Shown in pieces: positions 1 to 11,401 of a stretch of DNA of 64,000 nt (position 1 is the first letter of the stretch; each line of letters opens with the position of its first letter). Both the position numbers and the translations under genes were made by a program. The notes below the pieces were generated by a model, which did no database searches, was not told the DNA's origin, and saw only the letters and a program-made list of their open reading frames with translations. This DNA comes from Oscheius sp. JU75 (Eukaryota; Nematoda; Chromadorea; Rhabditida; Rhabditidae). The DNA lies in NCBI GenBank assembly GCA_037178855.1, contig JASJZC010000005.1, positions 1,426,001 through 1,490,000 of the forward strand, written 5' to 3'.

Positions 1-240
1 CGTCCGTACTATCTCCGAAACAAGTTCTTGCCCGTACTATCTCGTCATTCAGACAAATTTTCACCTCGTCTTCTCTAGACGAACAGGATTCTCACCCGTA
101 TCGTCTACCAGTATAAGAATTTCCCCCCGTATCGTCTTGGGATAAAGAGATTTTTTCCCGTCTAGGTAGGTTGACGTCTCACCCGTACAGCCTCAGCTGG
201 CAAGTTAGGGCTATCCGTACCAACTCGGCAATCGAGAACA
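1..240. repeat. Degenerate ~30-bp tandem repeat, core CCCGTAT/CxGTCT
   Basis: A motif resembling CCCGTATCGTCT recurs near positions 3, 30, 63, 98, 126, 158, 181 and 210, that is every 23-35 bases. The copies are diverged, so this looks like an old minisatellite. It lies downstream of the last P450 exon seen here, where an intron before the haem-binding exon is expected. No coding signal was found in it. Confidence 0.55.
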
Positions 241-387
241 TCTCTCTCGCACTGTCTATCTAACTGCTCCCCCATACCTTGATGCTGGTCAAACAACGGT
301 CAGACAACGGGAAATAATCTAAGTACCTTCTTTAAAACATTCTAAAGCCCCTTTCTGATACAGACAAAAAGAACAAGAGTCTCTCAC

Positions 388-3300
388 CTCCATTGCCTTC
401 TCGAATCTCTCAGGATCACTGTTGATTAGACTGAGCTGGGCCGTCACGGCTGTTCCCTTCTCGATTAGATAGTTTCCAATCTGCGTGTTTTCGGCAGCTG
501 TTCTCCAGAGATTGAACACGACGATGGAGGACATTCGAAGCACTTCCTGGAATATGTATGTTGTAGTTGGAATTGACCGGCCGTTGAAATTGATTGGAAC
601 CAGTTGGAATTGACCGGTCAGTTTCAACTAGTTCTAGTCAATTCCAACGGCAACATATAATCTATGAAGAAAGTACCGTGATCGTGGCGTTCAGGTAAGC
701 AGTCTTGGGCTTGTCTGCCAAGCTAAGAGCTCTACTTCTTCCAGTGACCTGGTCCAGCTCTCGCTGGACTTTTTTGATCACCTGGAAAAGATATTCTGAA
801 TCAGTGTGTGCAAACAGCTGAACTTTCTGGGTTTCACGAATCGTTTAAAAGAAATACTTCTTCAATTGCAGCTTTATTTGACCCCTCATTAAAGAGACAG
901 TAACATTACGGATTTATGGGTGTTCCCGGAAACGCGTTTGAATTTGAGTTTCGTGCGGGAATTTCAAAAATCTTAGATTTTAATTTCTTTCTCCATTAAC
1001 CTCTGGACTGAAAATCTTATGGTTTCCTAGACTACTTGTAAATTTTACGTTTCACAAGGAAGGTAAAGACGGGATAGAAAGGGGGCAATGGTCAAGTCAA
1101 GTGTCATAAAAAAAATCTGACCTAAACAAGGTCACCCTCCATCTAGTAGTCGGAACAAGAATCTTTTCTTCGGGACTCACCTCGGGGTTCAATGTGAGGT
1201 AGGAGAAGGCCCAATAGAGCGTGGTGGCCGTAGTTTCCTGGCCGGCAAACCACAGATCCACCAGGGTAATGACCAAAGAGTCATCGCTATAACAAGTTTC
1301 AAGTATAGAGATACCACTCACGTGAAGCTTGCTTCAGCGTCTTCCTTCTGCATATGTGCCAAAAAGGCATCGACATAGTCTTCAGGCTCTCCTCGGAGGT
1401 CGCGTTTTCCGGAGGCGATCTCTTCTTTCCTAAAACCGGAGGGCGTTCCACAGACAGTGCTATGAGTATACTTATATTTCATGCTTAATAGATAGCATAT
1501 ATTCTCTTGCTGCTTTGATAAGCCCTTTCCATTTGCTTCAAAATGTATCATGCCAGCCTTATCCTCAAAGCCCCCAGAAAACCACTACCAGGTGTTTCTG
1601 TTCTAAAGTCATTTTATTCCCGAGACTCTCTGGACAGAGCATTGTGAGATCACATCTGATAGAAATTCGTTTCATGTCTAACTGATAGGGCTCAGTTACA
1701 TGGCTTAGGTGGTACAACTTGATCGGACACAGCAAAAAAAAAATCCTTCATCGCCTTCAGCTTCAGAGCTGTTATCATTTTAGCTACTCACTGTTTTTGT
1801 TCTAAAAACCCACTTTTCATCGATTTGCTTCTGGATGAAGTTGATGAGCTGCATCACGGCAGCGATTATTTTGTCGTGTTTTGCCTTGAAGGGATAATAG
1901 TTGGCGTTCCAGCTTTCTATGTAAAAGTCAAAGATCGACCCCTCTTCCACGAACTCGTCCAGGATGGTCTTGATGTCGAAGAACTTTTTCTCGTTCTCCT
2001 CGGTGAATCGCTCGGAGAACAGGAGACGGTTAATAATGTTACCCACGGTAACATCGAGATGATGAGAGAGGTTCAGAGTCATGGCCCCCTGGGCATTGGA
2101 AACGTCTCGGTCTAGGAGCTTACATCTGGAAAGAGTTGTCTTTTTGCTGAAAAGGAAGGCAGGTGAAAAAGTTATGTTTTACGAGTTTTAGTAGTGCTTA
2201 CTCTAATATTTCTAGTGTTTGATGATTGCTTTTATACAGGGTGCAAAAACAAGCTATGGACTACTTCTCTTTCCTTAGCCTTATCACTTCACCCTTTGAG
2301 TAAACATTAGAAAACGGCATATTTTGATGGTCGTACGTCTTCTCTCAAATACAAAAAATAATCTCGTTCAAAGAAAAACTACCATTTCTAAGTGTGTTTC
2401 AACGTAGCACCATAGCTTGACAGTTTCACGATAATTCGATTACTCTCTGATCAAGTCAGATTTTGGATTCCGGTTACACACGCAGCAAGACGTTGTATGT
2501 TTCAAGAAATGCATAAAAGACTCCTACCTGTAGTCGACCTCCAGCATGATTCTGTCCTCCATCAGATTTCTTCCCAGTCCGAAATTTCTCAGGGTGTGAA
2601 GCGAGAACCGTCTCTGCTCCATCCAATGCTGACCGTTCGAGGCAATTACACCTCTTCCCTCTGGAAATCCCCATTTTTCTCTCGAATTTCCCGCCAAGAC
2701 TACCTCTGATAACCCAGAGGAGGTACAAATAGGGTCTGTTGGCAAAGTTGTTGCCCTTCTTGACCATGGCCTCTTGGGCCAACTGGTATTCGCAGATGTT
2801 CACAGTGGCCAGAGGACCGATCCAGAGCGTGTAGACGTCTCCGTAGTACTTTTGCCAATCACGCATGCCCTCGACGATGCCCTTTCCTCGAACCATGAGC
2901 CATCCGAGCTGGGGAATGTTGCCGATGAGGGGAAAGGGGGTGGGGCCTGGAAATTTTTGTCTTCTCGGAGAGTTACTTAGGGTAGAAGTGCTATTTTTCT
3001 GGTCTGAACCAGAGAATTTGACTCGTAGGCATGTTTCAACATTTTTTTAAACGAAAGAGGGTTGTGTGTGAAAATGAATGCTAATAAAACAACTGACAGT
3101 GTCTTTACGTGGAAGCCCTCACATGATGGAGAGAATGTTTTGCTCTAGACGGACCTGGCCGAAATTTCAGGGGTTTGGACCGTCTGACTTGATTGACTAT
3201 GGGTCATCCAACCCTTTGAACCTGCCCTTTGAAGCATGACTGGAGACCAGAACTTTTTGATTTCACCCTGGGCTTATATACTCGTTCGAACTAAGCATAT

Positions 3301-3964
3301 TGGCCGAATAATTTTATCGAGACTGATCTTTCGAACAGTTTTCTCCAAATCTCTTGGAAAAGGACCGCTCTACGGTCAGTCATGTGAAGTTTCGGAAAAC
3401 TGCCGTTTTTTACTGTTCATTTATTAAAGTCTTGTGCACCCAAAAGATCCGACAAACAGCCAGTGAAACTTTTTTGTTCTAGTTAGACACTTGTCTACCC
3501 ACTCTATATTTATTCAATCAGGTTCTTTCCCCTTTATTGGTTTAGATAAAACATTCCCAGAAGCTAGCTTCATCTGAAAAATCGTATTGCTTCGAACTGT
3601 TGCTTAGTAAAAACTTTTGGAGTCAAAACCGCGCTACAATTTGAAAACCGTTCACTACCACACCCAAATTCGTTTTCAAGTTGAAACTAAAGTGTTAATG
3701 TCTTACCACTTTCACTATAAAATAAGGTTGTAATCGATCCACCTGAAAATTGGAAAGCGCTCAAAAAGTAGATTGAAGAAAGCCAAAGTTTCTGTTTTGT
3801 CATGAAACATTGTGTAAGGACTAGTCATCAGTGAAACCTGCACAGTGAGGACAACATATAGTCAGTTCTCCCCAAAAAAGCTTACCCGGAGGCAGTTTCC
3901 TTAACTTGGAGTAGAAGTAGACCAGGTATGTTACCAATCCAATAAAGAGCAGTAGCAAGATCAT
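388..3964 (-). CDS. Cytochrome P450 (CYP2-like), C-terminus beyond the window
   Basis: Haem-thiolate monooxygenase expected on the ER membrane, oxidising lipophilic substrates. Exons on the minus strand: 3886-3964, 2704-2946, 2528-2660, 1814-2125, 1322-1429, 1181-1286, 677-781, 388-546. Phases are consistent throughout and give 415 codons. The N-terminus is a membrane anchor followed by the proline hinge LPPGPTPFPLIGN. Further landmarks are the C-helix WMEQRR, the I-helix WFAGQETTAT, the ExxR of the K-helix in EVLRM, and EPEDYVDAFL before the I-helix, typical of nematode CYP2-clan enzymes. The FxxGxRxCxG haem loop is absent because about 85 residues lie left of position 1. An acceptor (TTTTAG) sits one base before the ATG, consistent with trans-splicing. 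Introns range from 35 to 939 nt; the 35-nt intron 5 is unusually short. Family assignment is sure; subfamily is not. Confidence 0.92.
557..657. repeat. Inverted repeat in P450 intron 7
   Basis: Arms 557-577 and 637-657 are complementary at 19 of 21 positions, with a 59-nt loop that itself contains a second copy of TTGGAATTGACCGG. The element nearly fills the 130-nt intron (547-676). It could be a small fold-back element or a structured intron. Confidence 0.6.
1669..1688 (+). promoter_or_regulatory. GTTTCA-TATA motif (candidate 21U-RNA promoter)
   Basis: Core 1669-1674, 9-nt spacer, box GATAG at 1684. Antisense within P450 intron 4. Confidence 0.45.
2396..2415 (+). promoter_or_regulatory. GTTTCA-TATA motif (candidate 21U-RNA promoter)
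   Basis: Core 2396-2401, 9-nt spacer, box CATAG at 2411. Antisense within P450 intron 3. Confidence 0.45.
2499..2516 (+). promoter_or_regulatory. GTTTCA-TATA motif (candidate 21U-RNA promoter)
   Basis: Core 2499-2504 preceded by AT, 7-nt spacer, box CATAA at 2512. Antisense within P450 intron 3, close to the donor of exon 3. Confidence 0.45.
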
Positions 3965-3967
3965 TCT

Positions 3968-5223
3968 AAAAATACTGGAATTGACGAATCGGGTTTTTCA
4001 AAATGGAACAAAGATCTTTTTTAGTTACTTTCCCCCGAAGAAGTTCTCTTGAGCGGGAGGAACAGCTGAAAGCTTGGGGTGAGCTAACAGATATCTGACC
4101 TTTAATTATTCTTTCGCTATCAGCTGATACGGTCGTGGAGAAGTTTAAAAATGTTAAAATAACGAAAAGTTCACTGGCATTCATGGATGAAGTAGCAGAA
4201 AAACCAAGTTATTGCCTAGAACTAATAGTGAAACATTAAAAAAAAAACTATTGCAATTGTATGAAAGTTTAGTTTGGGTTCTGAGTAAAGTTTCATTTTC
4301 TTTTGTTCCACCCAGGTAATAGAGTCTTCTCGAACTAAAGGTGTCATTTAGACCTGAGCTTGTTTTGAGACTTTTGAACTTCTCTTTTGAAAGAATTCTT
4401 TTTCAGTTTGTACATAGCCAGTGTTCACAACAAAGTTTTACTTTTTCTTGCACTGGTACTAAACAAGAAGGACATGGAAGTGGAGTGTTCGACGTCAAAG
4501 TAACAGTTTGTGGAAGGACTGAGGCACAAAAAGGTAGACCAAGTTGAAGAATTTACATCCACTCCCTTTCTTATATATAAGTAGAGGCTGGCAATTAGGG
4601 GCTGAGAGTCTATTTTTGACTGCTATCTCCTCCCCCTTCTGATCACCACACAAAACGGGCACACTGTGTGTGAGTTCGGAGATAGACAACTGGGCAAAGA
4701 TCAGTCTCTTTAGTGTTGTCGCGAGTAGTGGACACAACCAGACAGGAACATTGCATAATTGTACGCAATATTGCGCCATTTTGTTACTGATAAGTACGGT
4801 CAATGAATCAAAAGAACGAATATGTTCCACTCAAAGAACACTAGGAATGATTGCTGTGAAATAATTTTTGAAGAGTCGGATTCAGTTGCTTCTCAGCTCA
4901 ACTCCTTCATGTCCTGTCCGGTATTGTGGTCTACCATCACATGTACTTTTTTGAAGGGAACAAGGAAAACTTGAAATCACCAGAAGAGGATAAAAAGAGT
5001 GGATGAAACAAAAAGAGAATGTAGTGATAACTTAGATTTGTTTTTGTTTCAGCTCACCCATATAGTTATCGATACCTGCGCAATTGCTGAAGTCTTCAGG
5101 AAGCCCTTCTGAACATTGTTTTGTTAGTTGTGGTATGCAAATATACAACTGTACTATCCCCAGTTTTCGTGCCATCCGATTTCGGATGATCTTTGGTGGC
5201 AGAATCTGCTTGACTTCATCCTA
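3968..5223. other. Intergenic region between the P450 and the small membrane-protein gene
   Basis: No convincing exon on either strand. It should hold the P450 promoter. It contains one good bipartite GTTTCA-TATA motif (5046) and scattered single GTTTCA cores. Confidence 0.6.
5046..5065 (+). promoter_or_regulatory. GTTTCA-TATA motif (candidate 21U-RNA promoter)
   Basis: Core 5046-5051, 9-nt spacer, box TATAG at 5061. Intergenic. Confidence 0.5.
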
Positions 5224-5229
5224 TTTATT
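5224..5229 (-). terminator. Poly(A) signal AATAAA
   Basis: AATAAA on the minus strand, about 28 nt after the stop codon at 5257-5259. It supports the small membrane-protein gene model. Confidence 0.65.
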
Positions 5230-5256
5230 ATACTCCAGTAGTAAAAATAAAAAATT

Positions 5257-5621
5257 TTAGAGAAAGAAATTGTAATTTTTCCGTCTTCTGTAAGTGGTAA
5301 ACTTCATGAATGCAATGTAGCCGACTAGCACAACGACAAGCAGATTCAAGACAAGAAGTCCGATGATGAGCTTGTCCCTCTCGTGAACGAGTACTACAGA
5401 TTCCGCACAATTTAAAATTCCAACAGCCGCCGCTTATCGACACTGTCGAAATGCTCCAGAAGGAGACTGATCTGCTTCAGGTCTTGGAGGGTATCGAGAT
5501 TGCTGTCAAGAGCTTCGAAGAGGCCAAGATGAATGCCTAAGCAAACCTGACCGGAACTTAAAATCGCCATTTCTCGGCTCCCGCCAACTGCTCTCAAACT
5601 TTGTGCCATAGTTTTAGGCAT
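5257..5621 (-). CDS. Small predicted single-pass membrane protein
   Basis: Unrecognised family. Two exons are proposed: 5444-5621 and 5257-5393, joined across a 49-nt GT-AG intron that restores frame; total 104 residues. A TTTCTAG acceptor directly precedes the ATG, as expected for spliced-leader addition, and AATAAA follows the stop. Residues about 35-59 form a leucine-rich, possibly coiled-coil stretch (SNLDTLQDLKQISLLLEH). Residues about 69-89 are a strong membrane span (IIGLLVLNLLVVVLVGYIAF), followed by a basic tail (TTYRRRKNYNF). This order, soluble helix then C-terminal anchor, resembles tail-anchored SNARE-like or organelle adaptor proteins, but no signature fixes the family. The donor (GTGTCG) is weak, so the junction is the least certain part. 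Confidence 0.55.
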
Positions 5622-5629
5622 CTAGAAAT

Positions 5630-7980
5630 ATCTAAGAAAAAAACATTTGGGGTCAATAGGACAGACAAATTTTTTTTTTTAAATAAGAGACCTATCAAAG
5701 ACGTGTCGATCTCAATATTCGGATATTCGTAACCCAGGCTGGCTTTACAAATCTACCAGATAGATCCCATATTTTGGCTAGAGGTTCGGAAACCGTCCAA
5801 TTCGCGCGGCGGAAACTTTCAGAACGATTGGATAACCCTGGATGGCTCTACTCAGATGGGGTTTTTGGACAGCCGATTTTTCGAAAAATTTTCAAATGTT
5901 GTTTTGAGGTTACTAGTAGTTGAGCTCCCAAATTTTGCCTTATTTCCGACCACCCGTACGAACTTGGCGGCCAGCTGTCACTCGCTTATGGCAATTTCTC
6001 ATTTGCAGCTTTTAGTCTACCAGAAGCTTCCCTTCCGCAACATCGTCTCCGAGGTCAGTAAACTCTATTTTCGCTCACAGGAGACAGACACAGATAGAGA
6101 CATTCTGGCATTGCGAACAGTAGCGCCACATTTGCTTTCGCGCTTTGTATTCGGAAAAGAGCCTGCAATATGACCGCTACTTGTGAATCCGCCACGAGTA
6201 GCAATCATCTGTAAAAGGCTGTGTCATGCCTGGCTCCTTGGGTTTTTCCATCACAGCGGTGTTTGGTATAGTTCATGGAACCCCTCGGGGTCACTAGGAA
6301 AAACTGATAGTGCTCTGTTCCTGCGCACAAACTCTTCTGGAGGTAGAGTTTGACAGCTGATCAGAAGTAGAGGTTTTCAATTTGGTTGTTGCTGGGAATT
6401 TCTGGCACCCGGGCCAGTGCCGAAAAGAGAACGAGAAGACGAGCTATGCTACTGTGTATTGGAAGGAACTACACGATGGAAGCAGTTAGAATGTTCGAGA
6501 AGACTGAATGTGTTACAGTGGAAGTAAAAGCTCTGGATGCTGTTTTCGTATTACTGTACTCGCTCCTTTCCCTGTCCCTTGTCCCATCCTTATGCGTTCA
6601 AAACTGGAAGATAGGTCTATACGTCCTTCCCTAACAGGTGTCAGGGCTACGAACCTTTCTATGGGCGTATCGTCCGTCCTACATCTGAAAACTAATACAC
6701 AGCACTTGGAACCTTTTTCAGACAAACACTGTCAAGAGGGTTTGGTCAAATTTTTGATTATTCCAAATAATTGTTGCTCAGAGTGGTTCTTGATGCAATT
6801 CTAGAAAACGGAGCGGAAAATCAACGAACTTTTTGTATCTGTGCACGGGTTGAAACCTTTTCAGTTAGATAGCAATATTGCTCTCAAAACATTGAAATGA
6901 TCCCATAGGAGCTTCCTATCCGCTACCGATGTGCGCAGAACATTCTCTCTGTTGTCCTTATGTACAGAAGCTGAATCATTTCCATCGGAAACTGACTCTT
7001 GCTTACACCCTAATCCCCATTGTAATCCAATCAACCCGTCCCTTAGGTACATTAGACCATGCCGACTCCTTCTCCCTAATCAGCTCTGATCGCATTCAAT
7101 CGCATTAGCGGCTCGTCGCCTAATGAATGGCTACTTCTCGTCTTGCCCTAATTGAGGTCACAACAAACACCAACTGTTCTATTCCCTCGGGTGTTTAGAG
7201 AGTCAGCTAGAAGCTTCTGAGTGGATTCTCTCTGGGTATCCTGTTCATTTCCATACCAACTCACATTGGTCTTCGTATAGTTTTGGATTTTGTTTCACTG
7301 AAATCGTGAATAGCTTCAGAACTTTTTTCTACTGTGTAGACGCTATAAGGTCTTTTGTTTCACGAGCACTTCAAAATTAAAAAACAAAACAACTTGTGAA
7401 GTAGTAGCTATTTGGTCGGGGTTACGCATGTCAAATTTACATTTTGTGAGTATATTTTGAAACCAGAACTGTGCGTTGGTTTCAATTTCAAAGGCAAGAA
7501 AAGACAACATTTTATTTTGTTTCACACTGAATAGTAAGTTGGGGCTCGTGAAACAGAAGATATTTCATCAAAAAAAACAGAATTTGGCAAAATTTCATTT
7601 GCGTTTCACCGACACAATGAGAGCGGAAGATTGAAGCAGTAGCGATATTCTGATTGTTGTGAGCACAAAAGTAGATTTTTTGAAACAACTGATGCTTTAT
7701 GTTCTATCAGGTCAGGCAAGTTATAAGCAAAAGTTACAGGATTCACTAGACTACCATTATTGAAAGATGGTTCGTACCGGCAGTTCAATTCACCTTACTT
7801 TTCCTTCTCGATCCCTAAACTCTCCATCTGTTTAGTCTCCAACACATACAGTCCGATGCGCTTTCAGCTTTCCCGCCAGGGGTCAGCCACTTGAGTCGGG
7901 TGTCTTCTATTACCGCTCCTCCTGTACTGTCATTTCACTCACCCTCATTCATTAGGCCATCTCACTCAATCAATCTCTCT
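5630..7980. other. Gene-poor region
   Basis: No gene supported. A 45-nt exon-like segment with good splice sites occurs at 6009-6053 but has no partner exons. Single GTTTCA cores occur near 7360, 7520 and 7602 without a good TATA-like box. Confidence 0.5.
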
Positions 7981-8006
7981 CTCTCTTTTGCTGCCTCTCT
8001 CTTCTC

Positions 8007-8030
8007 CTCGTAAAAGTCGGCTTTTACGAG
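8007..8030. repeat. Perfect 10-bp hairpin with 4-nt loop
   Basis: CTCGTAAAAG and CTTTTACGAG are perfect reverse complements around the loop TCGG. UNCG-like tetraloops are stable in RNA. It follows a CT-rich tract; no host gene is seen. Confidence 0.6.
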
Positions 8031-8099
8031 CTATCGGTTGTTGATCTCGGGAGCAGAGAGCTGTCTTTAGCTTCTTTGTATTGCGTCTATGTAGTTTTT

Positions 8100-9180
8100 G
8101 GACCACAGAAGATGTACTAGACAACTTATATTATTCCACATTTGGTTAGCCTCTGAAACACAAAAACACATGACAGAATAGGACCAAAAAGGCATTTTCC
8201 AATGTTTGAACTTGACAAAGGGAAGTTTTTTTTTAACTTTTCCAGACGCGCAAAGAAAATAATTCTGTAGTGCATACGAGTATTTATGGGTTCTTTGTTT
8301 CATCACTGTCTCACCTTCTTTTGTACTGTCCCTTCTTGCTCCTACGTAATTTTTGGCATGTTTAGCGTCACACTGATTAGGCGAAGTTGTGTCTGTTTAC
8401 AAAAATTTGAGAGCGCTTCATCAGAAGCTGGCAAAAATTCCGGTTTTCGTCCTTGGAGAAAAAGTGTAATTTTATTCAATTTACTTACCACTCTATTTGG
8501 AAATGAAATACTTGCCACAAAGAGGCAGAGCTGCCTTGCATTCTTTATTGCTTTTATGGAATTTTTGAGATGCTGAGTAAAAAAGCTTTGTACTTTTCTA
8601 TACCTTGGTTAGTTGAAACCAAAGACAACAAAATCTTGTAAAACATCTTCTAAGTTTTATCACATGTACAAGACGGACTAATTATCCCGAGATTTGATAG
8701 GCACTTCACAAACTTCTGTTAACCCAGCCAATGATATTTCTTGTACTTCCCTCCTCCCCAGTTCTATTTCTCAATATACCTAATTAGTCCCGTCGACTGC
8801 CCGCTCCAAAAGTGCACTTGGCTAATCCAGCGCCAGTCTTTTCTAGTTCTTCACCATTTCCAGCGGAAACATTTCTCACCATTCCTTGCATACTGAAAGT
8901 TATTGATGTAATTCCACTGACTTTCGAAGTTGCAATTCAAGATGGATAAGTAGTCTTGACGTATTTTTTTGTGGCTTACCAACCGCACACTTTTATCTTT
9001 TTTTCAAAAAAACTCGTAATTCAATGAAAAAAAGCTTCAAAACTCATATGATCGAAAGCATAAATTCTTTGTTTCAACTGACTTGTTTTTTTGCCTTAGC
9101 TGACACATGGTTTTTTTGCCTCTCACATGGTGTACCAGGTTTAGTTTTGAAAAAAGTTGTCAGAAAAGGCGGTTTCACGT
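8100..9180. other. Gene-poor region
   Basis: No exon, RNA gene or repeat that I can support. Confidence 0.5.
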
Positions 9181-9193
9181 ATACCTCAATAAA

Positions 9194-9267
9194 GGACGGA
9201 TCACTAGCTCAGTGGTAGCAGTAGATTTCGAATGAAACGGTCTCGGGTTAGAGTCCGGGGCGGTCCA
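9194..9267 (+). pseudogene. tRNA-like element, probably a decayed tRNA gene or tRNA-derived repeat
   Basis: A perfect A-box (TAGCTCAGTGG) and a near-consensus B-box (GGTTAGAGTCC, one mismatch) sit at tRNA spacing. The acceptor ends GGACGGA and GCGGTCC pair at five of seven positions. The anticodon arm does not fold into a clean 5-bp stem with a 7-nt loop, so a working tRNA is unlikely. Confidence 0.5.
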
Positions 9268-9343
9268 AATCTACCTCTGTGACAAGTGCCTTATAAAGCT
9301 TGTAGAAGTTCCGTAACTCAGATTGCTAAAACTTTCTGTGATT

Positions 9344-9363
9344 GTTTCAAAAACTACCCATAC
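9344..9363 (+). promoter_or_regulatory. GTTTCA-TATA motif (candidate 21U-RNA promoter)
   Basis: Core 9344-9349, 9-nt spacer, box CATAC at 9359. Intergenic. Confidence 0.4.
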
Positions 9364-9874
9364 TGATCTGATTGTTGAAGATTACAGTATAAATGACAAG
9401 CAAGCTAAAAACTATTTTGTAACAGTTTTTCAGACATCTGACATTGAATTTTCTTTAAAATCATGTTTCATATTGTAGTATTGTTCGTTTTTGATTTCAC
9501 GGCTTGCTCCTACCCTTTTCAATTTGAAATCTGTGATCAGTATTTCACTAGGAAACATGTAACAAACAAATCCAATTCTTCAGATCGGATCCCTGTTCCC
9601 CGTTCCCAGACCCCCCCTTTTCCCGCCCAGTCTCAGTGTCTTACCAGTCTGACGCATCGTCTCAGCCGGCAGGCCACCCTCAATGCACTTTTTGTTCTGT
9701 CCACATGTGGTGCTGAGCGCGTTCACTGCCAGTAGTCACTATTCTTTCTGCTGCCATTCAGCGTTGGGAGCATTCGTTTTTCTGGAGCTTTTTCACCACT
9801 GCAAGGGAATTTTTCGATGCTAAACTTCCAGTATGTTTCCTCCAGTTTCAGTACGGTGGTATCAGACAAGAATT

Positions 9875-9894
9875 GTTTCAGGCATAGATCATAT
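9875..9894 (+). promoter_or_regulatory. GTTTCA-TATA motif (candidate 21U-RNA promoter)
   Basis: Core 9875-9880, 9-nt spacer, box CATAT at 9890. A second, weaker one (core 9845, box TATCA at 9860) lies 30 bases upstream on the same strand. Confidence 0.45.
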
Positions 9895-9926
9895 GTCAAG
9901 ATTGACTCTTTTTCAATTTCTCAAAG

Positions 9927-10515
9927 GCGAATCCTACCTTTACAATTTGCAAAAGGCGCCTGCGAACCAAGTTAACTCTAATCTGGGATAACACTTAACA
10001 ATGTTTGTGGTCTTTTCTGTCAACATTAGAGTTGACAAGACAATCAGGTCAGTTCAAGTTACAAAATGAGCACTGTCAGTATGAGTCGCTCCGCTTGGAG
10101 CGTAAGCGACTGAGCTTTTCTGATACAAGTATAGCTGCTGGCTCGTTGGGGCTCATGACAGGTAGAGGCTGTCCCAGCCGAGTTACCCTGACAGGAGCAC
10201 CATTCTCCTAAAGATGCATCTCTGACACTGATGCGATTTGAATTGACTTACAAAAAGTAATTGCTGCCACAAAGTATGTGTGAAAAATTGCCAATTAGGG
10301 CTTCAGACAGACAGACAGATACACACACCCAGAGACTTTTGGGCATTTTGAACTGTTTGTCTAATGTTTGTCTAAGGCTAATGCAAGAAGAAACTTTTTT
10401 GAGTTGACAAGTTACTGTTTTGAATACTTTTGATTAAATTGTAAAAAGAAAGTTATTGATTTGCTCCTTGGAGAGTTTTTTTCCTTGCTCAATAAAACCG
10501 CCGACTAGGCGGCGA
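9927..10515 (+). repeat. Dispersed repeat, copy A (interrupted)
   Basis: The ends of this segment match 38253-38501: shared blocks include CCTACCTTTACAATTTG, GCTAATGCAAGAAGAAAC, GCTCCTTGGAGAGTTT and AATAAAACCGCCGAC followed by AGGCGGC. Between about 10030 and 10370 copy A carries roughly 335 extra bases absent from copy B. The 3' end has a small CCGCC/GGCGG stem. No transposase or terminal repeat is evident. Confidence 0.65.
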
Positions 10516-11381
10516 ATCTGACTATTGGTAAGATTTTAAACGTATTGTTTTTTTCATGGGGCCATTGCTAAATAATACTGTGGATGCTACTTGTGTCGGT
10601 ATCATTTCGTTCTTTCTATAGCAGAATTCTTCACGAGCATCTATTCAGACTGAAGCGATCCCTTTTCTCCCAAACTGTTCCTTTATGTAGGTCTCATTTT
10701 ACACTGGACTACTTTGTGCTCCTCACTGACCAAAACTGCATCTTCATCATTATTTAATGTTTCATGACATGCGTATAGAGTAGTGATCAACATCAACCTG
10801 ATATATGGTTTTATTTCTTTTTTTCGAATGGTCCAACAGTAGGTCATATTCCAAATGTAGGCTCAACTTCAATGGCTCCCCGCAAAGCAAAAGTTCAAAT
10901 ACCGTTATTTTCTGTACCAAAATTAGTCTATCTTGTAGATAGTTACATATATCACCGAAGTAGTTTTTGGAAGTTTTTGTTCCATTGTCCCTATAAAGTT
11001 ACGACTGACAACTAAAACTACTGCTCTTGTAGTGACCAATCCCTCTCTCCCCATTCCCCACTACATATTCTCCCTTTCGCGGGTCCTCTTCACATTTTTT
11101 CGCATCACGTATGTTAACTCCGTCCGTGCTCTTTGCCATGTTGTATTTGTATGGAACAAACACGTGCGTGCCGCCGTGTCCTCCTGCTTTTTCTTTAGAA
11201 ACTGAAAAACAGTCGCCTGCGAGCACTTTGCACTTAATGTCATTCATCCTTCTCCGGTGGATGAAATCCGCTTTTTAGGACACCTATTTCATTTGAATTC
11301 CGCAATATAGCCTACTAGGAATGCTTGAAATGAAACCCAAAAGGATATAAGAATCTCTTGAAACTCAAATGTTGCACAAAT

Positions 11382-11401
11382 GTTTCAAGAAGTAGCTATA
11401 G
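11382..11401 (+). promoter_or_regulatory. GTTTCA-TATA motif (candidate 21U-RNA promoter)
   Basis: Core 11382-11387, 9-nt spacer, box TATAG at 11397. Intergenic. Confidence 0.5.

Noticed and set aside
6009-6053. A 45-base exon-like segment with TTTGCAG acceptor and GTCAGT donor, reading LLVYQKLPFRNIVSE, which resembles the alphaN region of histone H3 or CENP-A.
   Set aside because: No neighbouring exon with the rest of a histone fold was found on either side, and upstream sequence lacks the expected RRYQKST-like lead. Similarity over 11 residues is too short to claim.
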